DNA of 64,000 nt from Cristatella mucedo (lineage: Eukaryota > Bryozoa > Phylactolaemata > Cristatellidae), in NCBI GenBank assembly GCA_009760855.2, contig WPIO01000003.1, positions 10,470,001-10,534,000 of the forward strand. The letters run 5' to 3'. Position numbers and translations under genes: made by a program. Of this stretch, positions 24,402 to 64,000 are shown piece by piece (positions within the stretch are counted from its first letter, which is position 1; each line of letters opens with the position of its first letter). The notes under the pieces are model-generated. The model did no database searches and was not told the DNA's origin. It was given only the letters and a program-made list of their open reading frames with translations.

Positions 24402-24560
24402 GTCTTAGCCCAGGAGTAAGATGCTCGCTCTTCATCCCCTTCAGGTCGTTGGCTCCAGTCATTCAGAGGGTGGTGGATCCTTTATTGCCAACTTCTAGCG
24501 GGGTGACAGCCATCAAGGCTATTCTGCAGCTACACAAATGAGGCTATAGAACCAGCTCAC
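24402..24560 (+). mobile_element. SINE1 copy
   Basis: ttagcccaggagtaagatgc head, ggtggatcctttattgccaac body, ggctattctgcagctacac and aaatgaggctatagaaccagc tail. The B-box region (ggtcgttggctccagtc) is degraded. It lies beside the 5' end of LINE A copy 2. Confidence 0.6.
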
Positions 24561-24699
24561 CCCCTCTTCTTTTTGCCAGGTTTAATAATTTAGTTAATAA
24601 ATAAAAATAATGATTGCATAGGTTTGATAGGCTTGGCATGGCAGGATCGAGTTTTTTCGTGTAGGAACAAAACATTTTTTTGATGGGACTAGAAATAAT

Positions 24700-24968
24700 A
24701 AGGATAATAATATTAATACACTTTACAACGTGCTCTCAGAGAACTCAATCTCTCTCTAGGCGCTTTAAATTTGCTGCAATGGAAACACGATCGAATGATC
24801 AACGGTAGCATGCATAATAAATAGCAAGAATCACATGGTTAGGGGGTGACATGCATAGTGTCAGCATGTAAGTATGGTTTGTGGTAGCATGCACAGTGTC
24901 AGAACGGAAAAGCACACAAAGGACAAATCACAGAGATCCACTAAATGTTATGATAAATAGTTGCGTGG
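24700..24968 (-). mobile_element. LINE A 3' fragment
   Basis: About 270 bp matching the LINE A 3' UTR: tail aataataaggataat, agagaactcaatctctctctaggcgc and the aacatggttagg-type block. The matching sequence stops at about 24968. It shows no coding content of its own. Confidence 0.8.
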
Positions 24969-26157
24969 AAAGACTGCTAGAGAGAGAAGTGTGCACAATG
25001 AGATCACCTATTGGTGGCTTACCGTGAACTAAGAATTTGTTTTAAGGACTTAATATTTTTAGGACTATTAAAGATGCGATTCCAGACATTTTAGAGAGAC
25101 TGCAGAGCAGAGCGCATTCGCATCGCTGCCCCAACTCTCAAAATAGAAGTATGAACTGATTTTGAATTTTTCAAACGAGCTTCCGGTGGAGCACTTTCAA
25201 GAGGAAGGAGCTTATGTTTTCTAAAATATTGAAATAGAGTTAAACTAATAGTTATAGCAGTCGATGCAAGCAGTGAGATTAGGAGCTCAAATAAATAGCT
25301 AGTTTTAAGTGGAGCTACAGTGATTTCCTGTTGATATTTGAAGACAAGTCCTCGACCTGGTATAACGCCGCTGAAGGTTAAGGTTTGGCCTCCCACTATC
25401 GGAAACTTGGATAAGCCACTGTTAATCGTCAGATACAGATGGTCGAGGGCTCATGTAACCAAAAACCTCAGACTATTTCAACTGATAGATATGTAATCAA
25501 ATGGTAATTGGCCACACAGCTACGGTCTTTTTCTGTTTCAAACTATGAATGATCACGTTAAAGGACAAGTTTCCTACTATTTTGCACTGCGTCAATTATT
25601 TATTTGCTTGGAAAATTTTCTGGGTCATCAAGAAAAGACAAGAGTCTCTAAAAGACAGTTCTGAAGGTTCAAAGTCAAGCAAGTGTCACATTCTCAGGTC
25701 TTCGGTACACTCTTTTATGTTGTAAATCTTGCTGATGCCAAACTCCTCTTATAATATCAAGCTCAGAGAACGGCGTGAAATGCATTCAATTGTGGGCCTA
25801 CATAATAACCATCGCCGTATGTACTATCGCTGCTCTGCAGCTAGCCTCTCTCGTCGAGCTCCGTTCGAGCGTCTTGTAATGACCCAGCAGAGCAGGTTTG
25901 GATGCCTGCTTCGATAGCAGGCAGCGGGTATCCAAAGAAAACACGTGTTTCTGGTAACTAGTAATTGGTAGTACCCAGGGGCGCCACAGGCTGAATTATT
26001 GGGTTACATACCAAGGTCACAGTAAGGCAATTTGGCAGGTTAAAATGAGGGCAGAGACCATTTGGCCAGCAGCCGAAAAAATGCAAGCCGTTGGAAGAAG
26101 CAATTGATTTTCTTTTGAGGGCTGACAGAGCATGCTCTTAATCTTGTAAAAAGAGAA
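24969..26157. other. No gene seen
   Basis: Short frames only. The minus frame at 25091-25396 has a hydrophobic centre but no recognisable family. Confidence 0.55.
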
Positions 26158-26342
26158 ATAAATAAATAAATCCTAGTTGATTAAGCAGCCTCTTTTGTAT
26201 AGCGACAGAAGAGCCTTTACGGCTATCAGCCCCGCTTGCAGTGACGATAAAGGATCACCCAATGCAGGAATCGATCCCCGACCTCGGGACCGAGGTCGTG
26301 AAAGCAATCACCTTACCCAGTGTGTCGTCACGGCTCACCCAA
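26158..26342 (-). mobile_element. SINE1 copy
   Basis: On the minus strand: gagccgtgacgacacactgg, acgacctcggtcccgaggtc, ggatcgattcctgcattgg, gatcctttatcgtcactgcaag, then ggctcttctgtcgctatac and (ATTT)n. Close to the copy at 597. Confidence 0.8.
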
Positions 26343-26479
26343 AGCCTTAACCAAAACTGTAAAGACAGAAGAATTCTAGAGACGATGTACTGAAGCATTA
26401 AATAGTGAGCGTCCGCGAGGGCAGAGGAGAAAAAGTCTAATAAAGATAACGTCCGCCGGAGCACGCGACGAATAGATAG

Positions 26480-27215
26480 TGGAAAAACCTTAATTTGTGG
26501 CTACAGAAAAGAGGAACAAATGAGAACGTAGAAAGTGAAAAGGGCAAGCATGTATTTTGTGTGAGAAAGCGAGGGTTGCCAGTAACGAAAGAGCACCAGC
26601 GGAAACATGGTGCCCAACGCATGACTGAAGTAAGACTTGGAGTAGCGAAAGTGGGAGATGACAGACGGGCAAAGTTACATAATTAGGACACGGATGGCAG
26701 CAGCAACGCATGTGAGAGGAGACAGGTGGAGAAAGCCACACTAACAGGGACAGGCGGAAGATGCAGTGCACGTGAGAGTAGAGGCAGACAGACAGGGAAA
26801 GCTACACAACTAATCAAAGACGATTGTCGGAGAAAGCAATGCAAGTAAGATTATTAGACATTTAGACAAACAACACAAGTAAGAAGAGAGGAAGAGACGG
26901 ACGAGAAACCAACTCAAGTAAGAAAAGGGGCACGGGCTTCGAAAGCAAAAGAAGTCACGAGAGAGAGGGAGAGAAACAGAGAAAAAAACGCAAGTCGACG
27001 AAGGAGGCGCTGGGAAAAAGTAACTTAAGTGAGAGGGCCCAGGCGAAGAAAGCAGCCCCAATGAGGATATATTCGGAGAGAGGAACAAGCAGTGAGAAAA
27101 GGAGACATATGGAGAAAGCAAAAGCAGTTAGAGAAGACAAACGAAGAAAGTGAAGCAGAAGTGAAACAGAAATGAAGCAGAAGTGAAAAGTGAAGGCCCG
27201 TCATCTAAAAAACGA
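26480..27215. repeat. Purine-rich degenerate minisatellite
   Basis: About 735 bp in which the plus strand is almost all A and G. A loose unit of about 36 bp recurs: ggagaaagcaa, cgcaagtaag, then agagaggaga. Copies are degenerate. Minus-strand frames rich in Ser, Phe and Leu are read from it and are artefacts. A related GA-rich patch lies at 27720-27830. Confidence 0.75.
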
Positions 27216-27504
27216 ACTCAAAGGGTTCAAAGACACAGTATGTCTTTGTTTCATTACTGCACAAAATAGTCTATGAAAACACCACATTGAAAAGTATTTG
27301 TTTTATCTGGGAAAAAGTTCGTTTTTGCTTCGGTTTAATCGTGCGCTGTCGAATTTCCGCTACTGTATACAAGGATTCGCCGATATGTTGGGGCTCAAGT
27401 GCTAATAGATTATCTGGCAGAGACAGAGAAAAGAATAGGAAAGAGCAGGGTGGCGATATAGTGAGTGAGGGAGCGAGAAATATGGAGAGTGAGATGGATC
27501 GTCC

Positions 27505-27662
27505 CTAGGTTTTAGGACTAAATAGCTCGCACTTCACGACCAAGGTCCTAGGTTCTCGAGTCCTGCAGGCAATACTTTTTTGCCGACGGCAAACGGAACG
27601 ACAGCTGCTGAGACATTTGTGCCGGTGAATATAAATGAGGCTGCTGGATCAGCTAGCCTTTA
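27505..27662 (+). mobile_element. SINE1 copy, diverged
   Basis: ttaggactaaatagctcgcac head, cacgaccaaggtcctaggttc and cgagtcctgcaggc B-box region, gccggtgaatataaatgagg and ctgctggatcagc tail. Confidence 0.55.
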
Positions 27663-27846
27663 GGTTTCAACTTTAATTCTTTTTCGAGGATTTAAGATAA
27701 ATATACGGAGATTAAGATATAGCGATTGAGATAGTGACAGTGCAGAAGAGAGCCGAGAGGCGAGCGATAAAGAGAGCCAGAGGGAGAAGGAGAGAAGAAG
27801 AAGAAAGAGAGAGAGACAGAGACAGAGTTTGTACACATTAGATCGC

Positions 27847-27937
27847 GCTTCCTTTGCAGCAAGTGTAAAGTGCCTGGAAGGAGATTGAGTTTTCCGAGGG
27901 CACTATATAAAACGTATCAATACTATTATTATTATGT
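27847..27937 (+). mobile_element. LINE A 3' stub
   Basis: About 90 bp: ctttgcagcaagtgtaaagtgcc, ggagattgagttttccgagggc and a TATTATTATTATTATG tail. It follows GA-rich low-complexity sequence. Confidence 0.7.
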
Positions 27938-27958
27938 GTGTGTCTATCGTCAGCACTA

Positions 27959-28591
27959 CTATGGCATACTGAATGGCGATTTAGCCTCGTCAGAAATCGA
28001 TGTGGGCAAAACAGAATATTCTGAAGTATTGACCACTGTGTATTTTTGGCATGAAAAGAGTAGCATCACCAAAATCCACGCAGAAACACTTGCAGGAACA
28101 GTAGATGAAAATGGCACGCAGATCTCTTTGCATATTGCCGCCACCTTTAATGACAGAGCTCGGACATGCAGACCTACAGAGTAAATTAGTGCTGGACGTT
28201 TTCGATGGTTGGCAATGGACAGCTGTGCGGCAATCTTAGCTGTCCGAATGTTTGTAGCCCAGCGTAGTTTGTACTGGTCGTGTTGGTCAGTTAAACTACA
28301 ATAGGCTACCATAGAGACCCGAGCCCCAGCTGGAGTCTCGCTGCTGCACTCCATTCTACCGAGCTCGGTCGTGACGGTATAACTAATCGTAAAGCCAACA
28401 AAGGTCCATATCCAAACCATGCGAGTGAACGTGTAGTGTGTCATTTGCCCGCTGTAATCCGACGTAATCCGAACTTGGATCGCACGGACGTACGATTCAA
28501 GTCTCCAAACGTGTAGGCGGATCGTTAAGAGGTTATGTAAGCATGTGAGGACGTGACATTGCCAGTTCACGCGAGGTACATAATTAGACAC
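27959..28591 (-). CDS. Open frame of 210 codons, unknown
   Basis: The longest frame not explained by ABCA, a LINE or a simple repeat. It starts with ATG, contains hydrophobic stretches (VWIWTFVGFTISY, ILVMLLFS), and ends just past a LINE A stub. No known domain, no recognisable start context, and the opposite strand is also partly open (27870-28184). It may be a chance frame or part of an unknown repeat. Confidence 0.15.
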   Translation of the reverse strand: MSNYVPRVNWQCHVLTCLHNLLTIRLHVWRLESYVRAIQVRITSDYSGQMTHYTFTRMVWIWTFVGFTISYTVTTELGRMECSSETPAGARVSMVAYCSLTDQHDQYKLRWATNIRTAKIAAQLSIANHRKRPALIYSVGLHVRALSLKVAAICKEICVPFSSTVPASVSAWILVMLLFSCQKYTVVNTSEYSVLPTSISDEAKSPFSMP

Positions 28592-29494
28592 ACAGCACCG
28601 GGGCTATGATCCAGGCATGCAATCAACTTCAGCTGGACTTAACAAGACACACGTTTCCTACCTAGTTCGCTTATTTGTATCCGGGTGTCAAAACAATTTG
28701 AGCTCCCACTGCACGGGACAAAGTACAATTTATCAAGCTAATGTTTTCGAATCATCTAACCAGCGCGGCAGCCTTGCAGGTCACGCGGGCCTCAATGAAC
28801 ATTGGCCCATTGAGTGGTGAACTCGAAGCTCGAAGGACTCGAAGAGCACAAGCGGCCAGAGCTGCAGCCCTAGCGTGACTATCGGTTACGCGATTGCTGA
28901 CGAACCGGCGTCAGACCCATACGGACAGCTGATTCGAAACGTTTTCTCAAAGCGGTGTTATGTGACGATCATAAAGCGATAGCAGAGCAGGACCAGCGGC
29001 TGTTGAACGAGCCGCCGAAGTCCTCTCTTCCTAGTCACGTGCTGCTTTGTTGAGCCGCGTTTCCCATCGCCCAGCTCAAGCACGGGGCAGCGCGAGCGTG
29101 AGCCGTTATGTGCCGAAGTCCGCGGTCAGAAGATGGCTGCATGCCGTACCGGCGAGCCGAATTACACACGGATCCCAGTAAACATGGCAGGTAGCTCTCA
29201 GAACACGGCAATAATCTTTCGAATGACCTCGGAAGAGTTCAATTTTAAGTTATTCACCGCTGCCATCGAAACCATGTTCGAATGACTTACTGTCAGGGAT
29301 GCATTTTTGCTGGTTTCTCTCGGATTAAAGAAGCTATTTCTAAACTGAAAAAGTCTACGTTGGTGGTCCAAAAAGTGCATTTGAACTCATGGACTAAAAA
29401 GTAGTCCCAAGTAAAGCAGAATTATAGGAACTCTAGATCGAATAGTGTCAGCACAAAGTAAAGTTTATATAAGAAATTAGTATCAGTGGAAAGA
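28592..29494. other. No proven gene; possible first exon at about 29133
   Basis: 28850-29190 is GC-rich. On the plus strand AAGATGGCTGCATGC (ATG at about 29133) has good start context and reads MAACRTGEPNYTRIP up to a GTAAAC. No downstream exon could be linked, so this is speculative. Confidence 0.2.
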
Positions 29495-29985
29495 GATGCA
29501 TTCTTAGCTTATCCACCGAGTCAGCACTGCTTCGGGTATACGACGACCTACTTAGGAATGCAGGCATAGGTAGAGTATCTCTGCTTGTTTTGCTCGATCT
29601 TTCGGCAGCTTTTGATACTATTGATCCCCAAGTCTTTTTGAGCGCCTCTCATCTCGCCTGGGCATTGCTGGCACTGCTCTGCAATGGTTCAGGTCCTAGC
29701 TCAGTGGGAAACGCATCTATCTATGATCACATTTAGTATGTCGCTGTGATTCGTCCTTTATGTGCTTATGCGTGATGACACTGTGCATGCTGCCATTAAC
29801 TATGCTTGCGTGCTGACCCTCTGCATGCAACCCATAACCATGTTAATCTTGTTGTTTATCAAGTATGATACCACTAACCATTAGAAACTGCTTCCTTTGC
29901 AGCAATTGTACAGCGCTTAGAAAGAGATTGAGTTCTCTGAGGACGCTTTATCAAATGTGTTATAATTATAATAACAGTTATTATT
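29495..29985 (+). mobile_element. LINE A copy with internal deletion, plus strand
   Basis: The 5' part (about 29510-29705) matches the RT region and still reads CLFCSIFRQLLILLI-type remnants of AAFDTID in shifted frames (ctttcggcagcttttgatactattgat). It then jumps to 3' UTR sequence (gctgccattaactatgc, then tttgcagcaattgtacagcgc) and the ttctctgaggacgc tail with an ATTAT-like run. The middle of the element is absent. It is one of few sizeable LINE A copies on the plus strand. Confidence 0.75.
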
Positions 29986-30204
29986 ATCTACGTAACGAAA
30001 TATTTGTTGTGGTCAACTCCGGCTTCATACATTGTTGTGTTTTTCGGATGCTACTGCTGTTGTAGCATAATCAAAGCGTATTTAAGTCAGATGCCCTGGA
30101 TTTAGTTAAACATCCTTTCAAAAATATACATCTCTAAGGCGGCACTTGGCACTTAAGAGGCAATTATATGAAAGACTTGAGTGGTGATATAGGGATGCAC
30201 TAAG

Positions 30205-30356
30205 TTCTTAGCCAAGGGCAAAGTAAGTACACAGTACAAACCAGGTCTCTGGTTTGAGTTCTGACGAGAGAAAGTTTCATTGTCAACTGCAGACGATGGT
30301 GACAGCCAACAAGGCTTTTATCTGTCGTTTCAAAAATTAGGCTTTTAAATCAGCAA
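30205..30356 (+). mobile_element. SINE1 copy, strongly diverged
   Basis: ttcttagccaagggcaaagt head, ggtttgagttctgacgag B-box-like stretch, gacgatggtgacagccaac, aaggcttttatctgtcg and aaattaggcttttaaatcagc tail. Confidence 0.5.
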
Positions 30357-31013
30357 ATTTCACTTAACTTCACTAAATTGGCTTCGAGCAGCCAAAGTAC
30401 ACTTGCAATTTTGATAAGAGTCTATCCTGGAAAGGTCAATCGCCTGCCTGCCTCTGCCCATTCAAATCTTCACTTTTTGCATTAGCAATGCTGTTGGCGT
30501 AGGCCGTTATGTCTGGTCTGGTTAATGCTTGTACAAAGTAATTTTCAGCCTTTAAGAGTCTCCTTTTAGCTGCTTGGTGACGTTCTGAAGAGGTTATGCT
30601 GAAACATTCCATATTGTTTTCAACGGAAGTTTTATTTTTCTTGACTGCGCAAGTTAAAGCATAGTTTTTATTCAGTGATTTGCATACAGTAGCTTTTCAA
30701 CCGTATAGGACCCAGGTTCTGCATGGAATAGAACTTAGTCAGGCGGAGCGATGTTTACATCACTTAAGCCATGCCGAGTCTTCTGAGGGCCATTGCAGTT
30801 TGTTGTTGGTAGGGTGTTGCGCATTGATTTAATATGTTTGCTTCTGTTCATTGTGGCCCATACCAATGCCTCAAGTGCAGGAATCAGAAGCCGTGGGAAG
30901 GTATGCCAAATTGCAAAGAGAGCTATCCCGTTTAAATGATTGGGGTGATTAAAGTAGCTCAAGGCACTGAATCTGAAAAAGTGAGCATGATTTCATTTCG
31001 AAAGTTGTCCTTG
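30357..31013. other. ABCA 3' flank, no gene seen
   Basis: Sequence beyond the ABCA poly(A) signal; no coding features or known repeats recognised. Confidence 0.55.
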
Positions 31014-31019
31014 TTTATT
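31014..31019 (-). promoter_or_regulatory. Poly(A) signal AATAAA for the ABCA gene
   Basis: On the minus strand the sequence CAAATAAACAAGG lies about 155 nt after the stop codon and provides a canonical AATAAA hexamer. No earlier AATAAA was seen in the 3' UTR. The cleavage site would be expected at about 30990-31005. This is an inference from the hexamer and its position only. Confidence 0.6.
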
Positions 31020-31174
31020 TGAGCTATAAAGAAGCGTGTGGCAAAGCAGAGCGGGGCAAAGCAGAGCATAAAACAATACGAACAGGTGAACAGTGATCAG
31101 AGGAATTCTTGAGTTTTAGTTTACGCGGAATGGCGGCAGCAGGTAAGACGCGATGCATTTAAGCTCGGCAGCGC

Positions 31175-60398
<29,224 letters not shown>

Positions 60399-61482
60399 CT
60401 GAGGCAAATTGTGTCTGTTCATGAACTGGAAACCTCTCAAAAAGCATGACCGCTTGCATTTATTGACAGTTTTCATTCAACACAATGCTTGGATCTGAAG
60501 GCAAAGCATGGACACGGCCACTTGAAGGGATAAGACCAGGTTATCAATATTCATCTGTTGTGAAACAGTTTAATTTTCACATCGTAGAAAGACAAGCAGC
60601 AGGGCAGTTAAAAGGCATCAGCGCCTATCATTTCAATGTTCTAGAAGGATTCTCACCATAATACCTTTCTCGTGCAATGATGAACAATGCCTTTAACAAA
60701 GCCGCTAGTGGAATTTGCCGTTAAAACCATACAAGCTGGTAACTTAATTGCTGGTCAATCTCTTCAAAATTATAAGTGGTCAAATGAAAAAATTAATACT
60801 TATCACATACTTGACTAGCCACAACAGAAGTTTTGTAGCTCGTCAATTGGCTCTAGTGGAATCAATCAAGGCTGTTCCGATTTCAAGAACTTCTACTCAA
60901 GTTTAGTGACCAATCTACTTTCAAGCAGACGCTACGGTGCTAGACAAGTTAATCCATCACATTTGGCTACATTATTTTTCTTTATAAGGAGTCAATGGTA
61001 CATCTCGCCGCCTGACAGCAGATGAATGTATACAAAGATTTTTTGAGAAGATGAATGGAACTCTAACAAACTACTTCAAAGAAGTCTGCGAAGACCATGG
61101 TCAAGGAGGCAGTTCTGCATACCCGAGACGTTGGCCGCTTAAAAAGCATCGCTTGAAGATTCAATGCATTAGAGGTCGACTGAAGTCGTTCCTCATTGGG
61201 TCATCCATCAGAGGTCGTTATTCATTGGCTGCTGGTATCACGGACCATGGAAGTTTAGATCTACTTTAGGGCGACACTTTTTACATTCCAATACAATCAC
61301 CGTCGATCGCCAAATGGCATAAGGTAAGTCTATAGGGCAGATCGAACGTTCTTTTGTAGGCCAGCTTCAAGAAATACTCGACACAATGAAGCCTGCTACA
61401 AATCCCAAGGAGCGCTAATATAAAGGAGTTTCGCAGTCGATAACAAAAGGAACGTAGTTAACAACCAAGGCTATTGATTGAA
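60399..61482. other. Upstream of first visible ABCA exon, nothing recognised
   Basis: No frame encoding the expected upstream ABCA segment (TM2-TM4 region) could be found on the minus strand. The plus-strand frame at 61051-61269 has no recognised domain. Confidence 0.5.
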
Positions 61483-62230
61483 ATAATAATAATGATGATA
61501 ATAATAAGTCGCTCCTTTATCTTCAGAAGAGCACTGCATTTATATCCAGGCACTTTAAAAATCGCTTCAAGGGAGTGACTAAGCAATCGTTAGTGACATG
61601 CACGATATCAAGCCCGTAAAGAGAAAAAAAGCATCATGCTTGGTCAAGCTTGCTAAAGCAAAGGGAAGATACGAATATCAGCCGGTTAGTAGGAGCTCTT
61701 TATTGAGATGCAGTGAATCATGCACAGGTACGAACGAAAAGCACACACGAGCTAACATACGTGTTCACTAAGGCGAAAGAAAATGCTGACCGGAACAGCT
61801 GTCTGGTTAGCTAAGACTTAAAAAGATGAAAGTGTATTGCTGGTAACGATCGTAGCCAGAAGTGAGTGCTGACTTTTGGTGCACACGAGCTACAGGCACG
61901 ATCACACAAAGATTTTAACTTAGTGCGAGTTGCCGTGGGATGACTAGATTCTGACGAAAGGTTGGCTTCAGAGCATGCTGAGGAGTAAGGTGATCGGATA
62001 GATAAGCTGGTGTGTAATAAAGACGGAAACTGTAAGCCTTGATGAAGATCTTGAAATTAATATATGATGCTTAATAGGAAGTCAGTGAAGCTCCAACAGA
62101 AGTGTTTGTGATGGTGGCAGCTACGCCTATAATAAAAAACTAGACAATCTGCGCAGAATTTCGTACCAGTTGAGGAGAATTACCGGTACAGAGAGGGAAT
62201 CATTGAATAAAGGGAATTTCAAAAATCTAG
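61483..62230 (-). mobile_element. Diverged LINE A relative
   Basis: It begins with an (AAT)n tail (61483-61507), then sequence reminiscent of the LINE A 3' UTR (cagaagagcactgcatttatatccaggcactttaaa). The minus strand shows faint C-terminal block remnants (PHPTATRTKLKSLCDRACSS and HTSLSIRS-like). No intact frame. It lies upstream of the first visible ABCA exon. Confidence 0.5.
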
Positions 62231-64000
62231 ATTAGATGTTAAATACGCAGCGTGAACTGGTTTGGCTGTCTACTCTCCACTAGTAGGCCCTGATTTTGAC
62301 AACATAACTTTATAAAACACTAAGTCAAAATGACACTCGATTGGATCTTCTTAATCTAGTGAATACATTACCCTTTAAATTTGACCTAAATCATTTTCCA
62401 AATTACCTGTAGAATACTATGTGGTCCATTCACGGCTTTTGTTAATTATGTTTCTGTGTTGCCCTATTGTTTCCTGCTGCTATAGCAGGGTTTAAGCAGC
62501 ACATTAGAACATGACTCCTCAGTTGAGAAGCTAATTGATTGAAGGGTTGTATTCAAAAGAAAGGCCCACCAGTAAGGCGGCCATTGTATGAGTGCAAGCT
62601 GGAGTAAATACTCTGCCAATGATTATGTCTCGCGACTATTACAACAAAAGTGCCAAGTGTTAAGGAAAGCTCAAAAGTGCGAGTCAGTTGTTCTGCATGT
62701 CTAATCTTCGGTTAGTTAGTGCTTAGTGGGTACGAGCTAAACTAACTTCAGATTAGCGTTATTATTGTTTAGTTCAAGAATTTGTGCAAAGAATTGTGTC
62801 ATCGTGTTAATGGGAGTAAATGAGTGAGATTATAAACGTTTCACAGGTTCGTGTAATATATCTGAGGCTTAAGAAAGTCTCGTTACTAACACTTTGCTTG
62901 AAGAATACGCTGACCAGTGAAATACATGATATGAAGATTCGTCGAGACGGCGTTACAGCAGCAAGTGGAAACGAAAACGGTAGGAAGTGTACTGCACTAT
63001 TCTCAGAGAATCAAGTGGTCGAGTTATAAAAAGCAAAGCTGTGTGTTAGTGAGACAGGCCAGCCAAGCAAAAGTACAGTCTAGAGATATTGGTGGCCGAG
63101 TACTCTCAGAGATCATGCGATGCTGTACGGGGTCAACAAATTAAAAGCAATGCACCCTGCGTTTGAGTTCGATCTTTGCGTCTTTCCTTACCATATGCGC
63201 TAGAGGAAAAAATTATGAAACAGTGTAAAACGCAATCATCAATCGAACTATGAACATCTCTAAGGCTAAAAGCTTGTCACAGGGCTACCTTACTCTCTAG
63301 AAGACAATTTTTTTTATTATTCGCTACCTCAGGTTATTAATAGGTGAATATCAAGGGCCGAGAAAGACATGACCCGTCGTTTGTCTGCTTTGCATGGTAC
63401 GATGACTTGAATATTAGTTCGTCTTACACGCTTTCTATTTCTTCTCTTGCGATCGGCTATCGCGCGACTCGGGAGGCCCTTACATTAAATAATCTTTTAA
63501 ATATTTCCAGACTATGTTTAAATCATGACCCAAACCATCTTTCATTCTAGCAAATATCTTCACTAAAACAGGCCGTCTTTTATCTCCTAGCACTTACATT
63601 TACATTTACAGTCACTGACATCTGAAATAGGTTTACCCATCTCATAAATCAAAAAAGCCTGCTCGTTTGCAACTTTTTATAAACACTCCATGGATGGGGT
63701 ATATGGATATGAGTTGGGCCTGCTATTTCAACCAGAGGGCCCAAGCTTCGGTAATTTTGAGCTGACCATAGCGTTTGATCCCATCTGATCAGTCAGACAT
63801 CCAGTTTGTTTTGGTTGACACTCACGGAGAAACGTGAGCGGTGACTGCGTTGACGAAGTCAAGGGCACTGCATTCACGGGCCAGGCTCAGTGACCACGCG
63901 CAAGAGCATGCCACGTTTCGCCCTGGAGGACAAAGAATGACGGTCATAACTAGAACCTGTGACAGATCGAAATGCGAAATACTTCAGCAAACCAGGCAAA
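62231..64000. other. Window end, nothing recognised
   Basis: AT-rich sequence with short frames on the plus strand only. The missing ABCA N-terminal exons were not found here and may lie beyond the window. Confidence 0.5.

Noticed and set aside
26490-27140. Several Ser/Phe/Leu-rich minus-strand frames with apparent signal peptides
   Set aside because: They are translations of a purine-rich minisatellite.

Overview
This is metazoan nuclear DNA from an animal with spliced genes, dense LINE and tRNA-derived SINE copies, and long simple repeats. Nothing in it is bacterial: there are no operons, and the long reading frames are exons, retrotransposon pieces or simple-repeat artefacts. The LINEs (CR1/L2-like, with short tandem 3' tails) and the many SINEs suggest an invertebrate, but I cannot name the species. 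No complete gene lies in the window.

The one clear host gene is an ABCA-subfamily (ABCA3-like) lipid transporter on the minus strand, running from about 60.4 kb down to a stop codon at 31175. I could place 17 exons with consensus splice sites, and their reading phases agree at every junction. They encode about 1,410 residues: the end of the first membrane domain, NBD1, a short linker, the second membrane domain, NBD2 and the natural C-terminus. By comparison with ABCA3, about 350 N-terminal residues lie upstream, either beyond the window edge or in exons I did not recognise. The first visible exon carries a one-base frameshift in a CCC run.

Layout. 0-9.8 kb: intergenic, with SINEs and a LINE A copy (4.27-5.76 kb). 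9.8-13.5 kb: a GC/CpG-rich block with triplet repeats and about 110 bp of (GA)n, probably a promoter region of an unidentified gene. 14-31 kb: LINE A copies (the longest at 21.4-24.3 kb retains much of an endonuclease domain), SINEs, three minisatellites and one weak candidate exon at 20.0 kb. 31-60.4 kb: the ABCA gene, its introns loaded with LINE A, LINE B, SINEs, (TA)n and a 0.8 kb palindromic repeat. 60.4-64 kb: an old LINE fragment and otherwise unrecognised sequence.

The repeats fall into families. LINE A and SINE2 share a 3' tail, which suggests that SINE2 uses LINE A-type machinery. SINE1 is a second tRNA-derived family with a different tail. LINE B is a second CR1/L2-type family with an ACATT-type tail. 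No CRISPR array, rRNA gene, convincing tRNA gene or phage-like system was seen. The most unusual structures are the palindrome at 34.7-35.5 kb, a perfect 23-bp-arm palindrome at 47.3 kb, and a decayed copy of a dispersed, unnamed invertebrate protein family at 39.9-40.3 kb.
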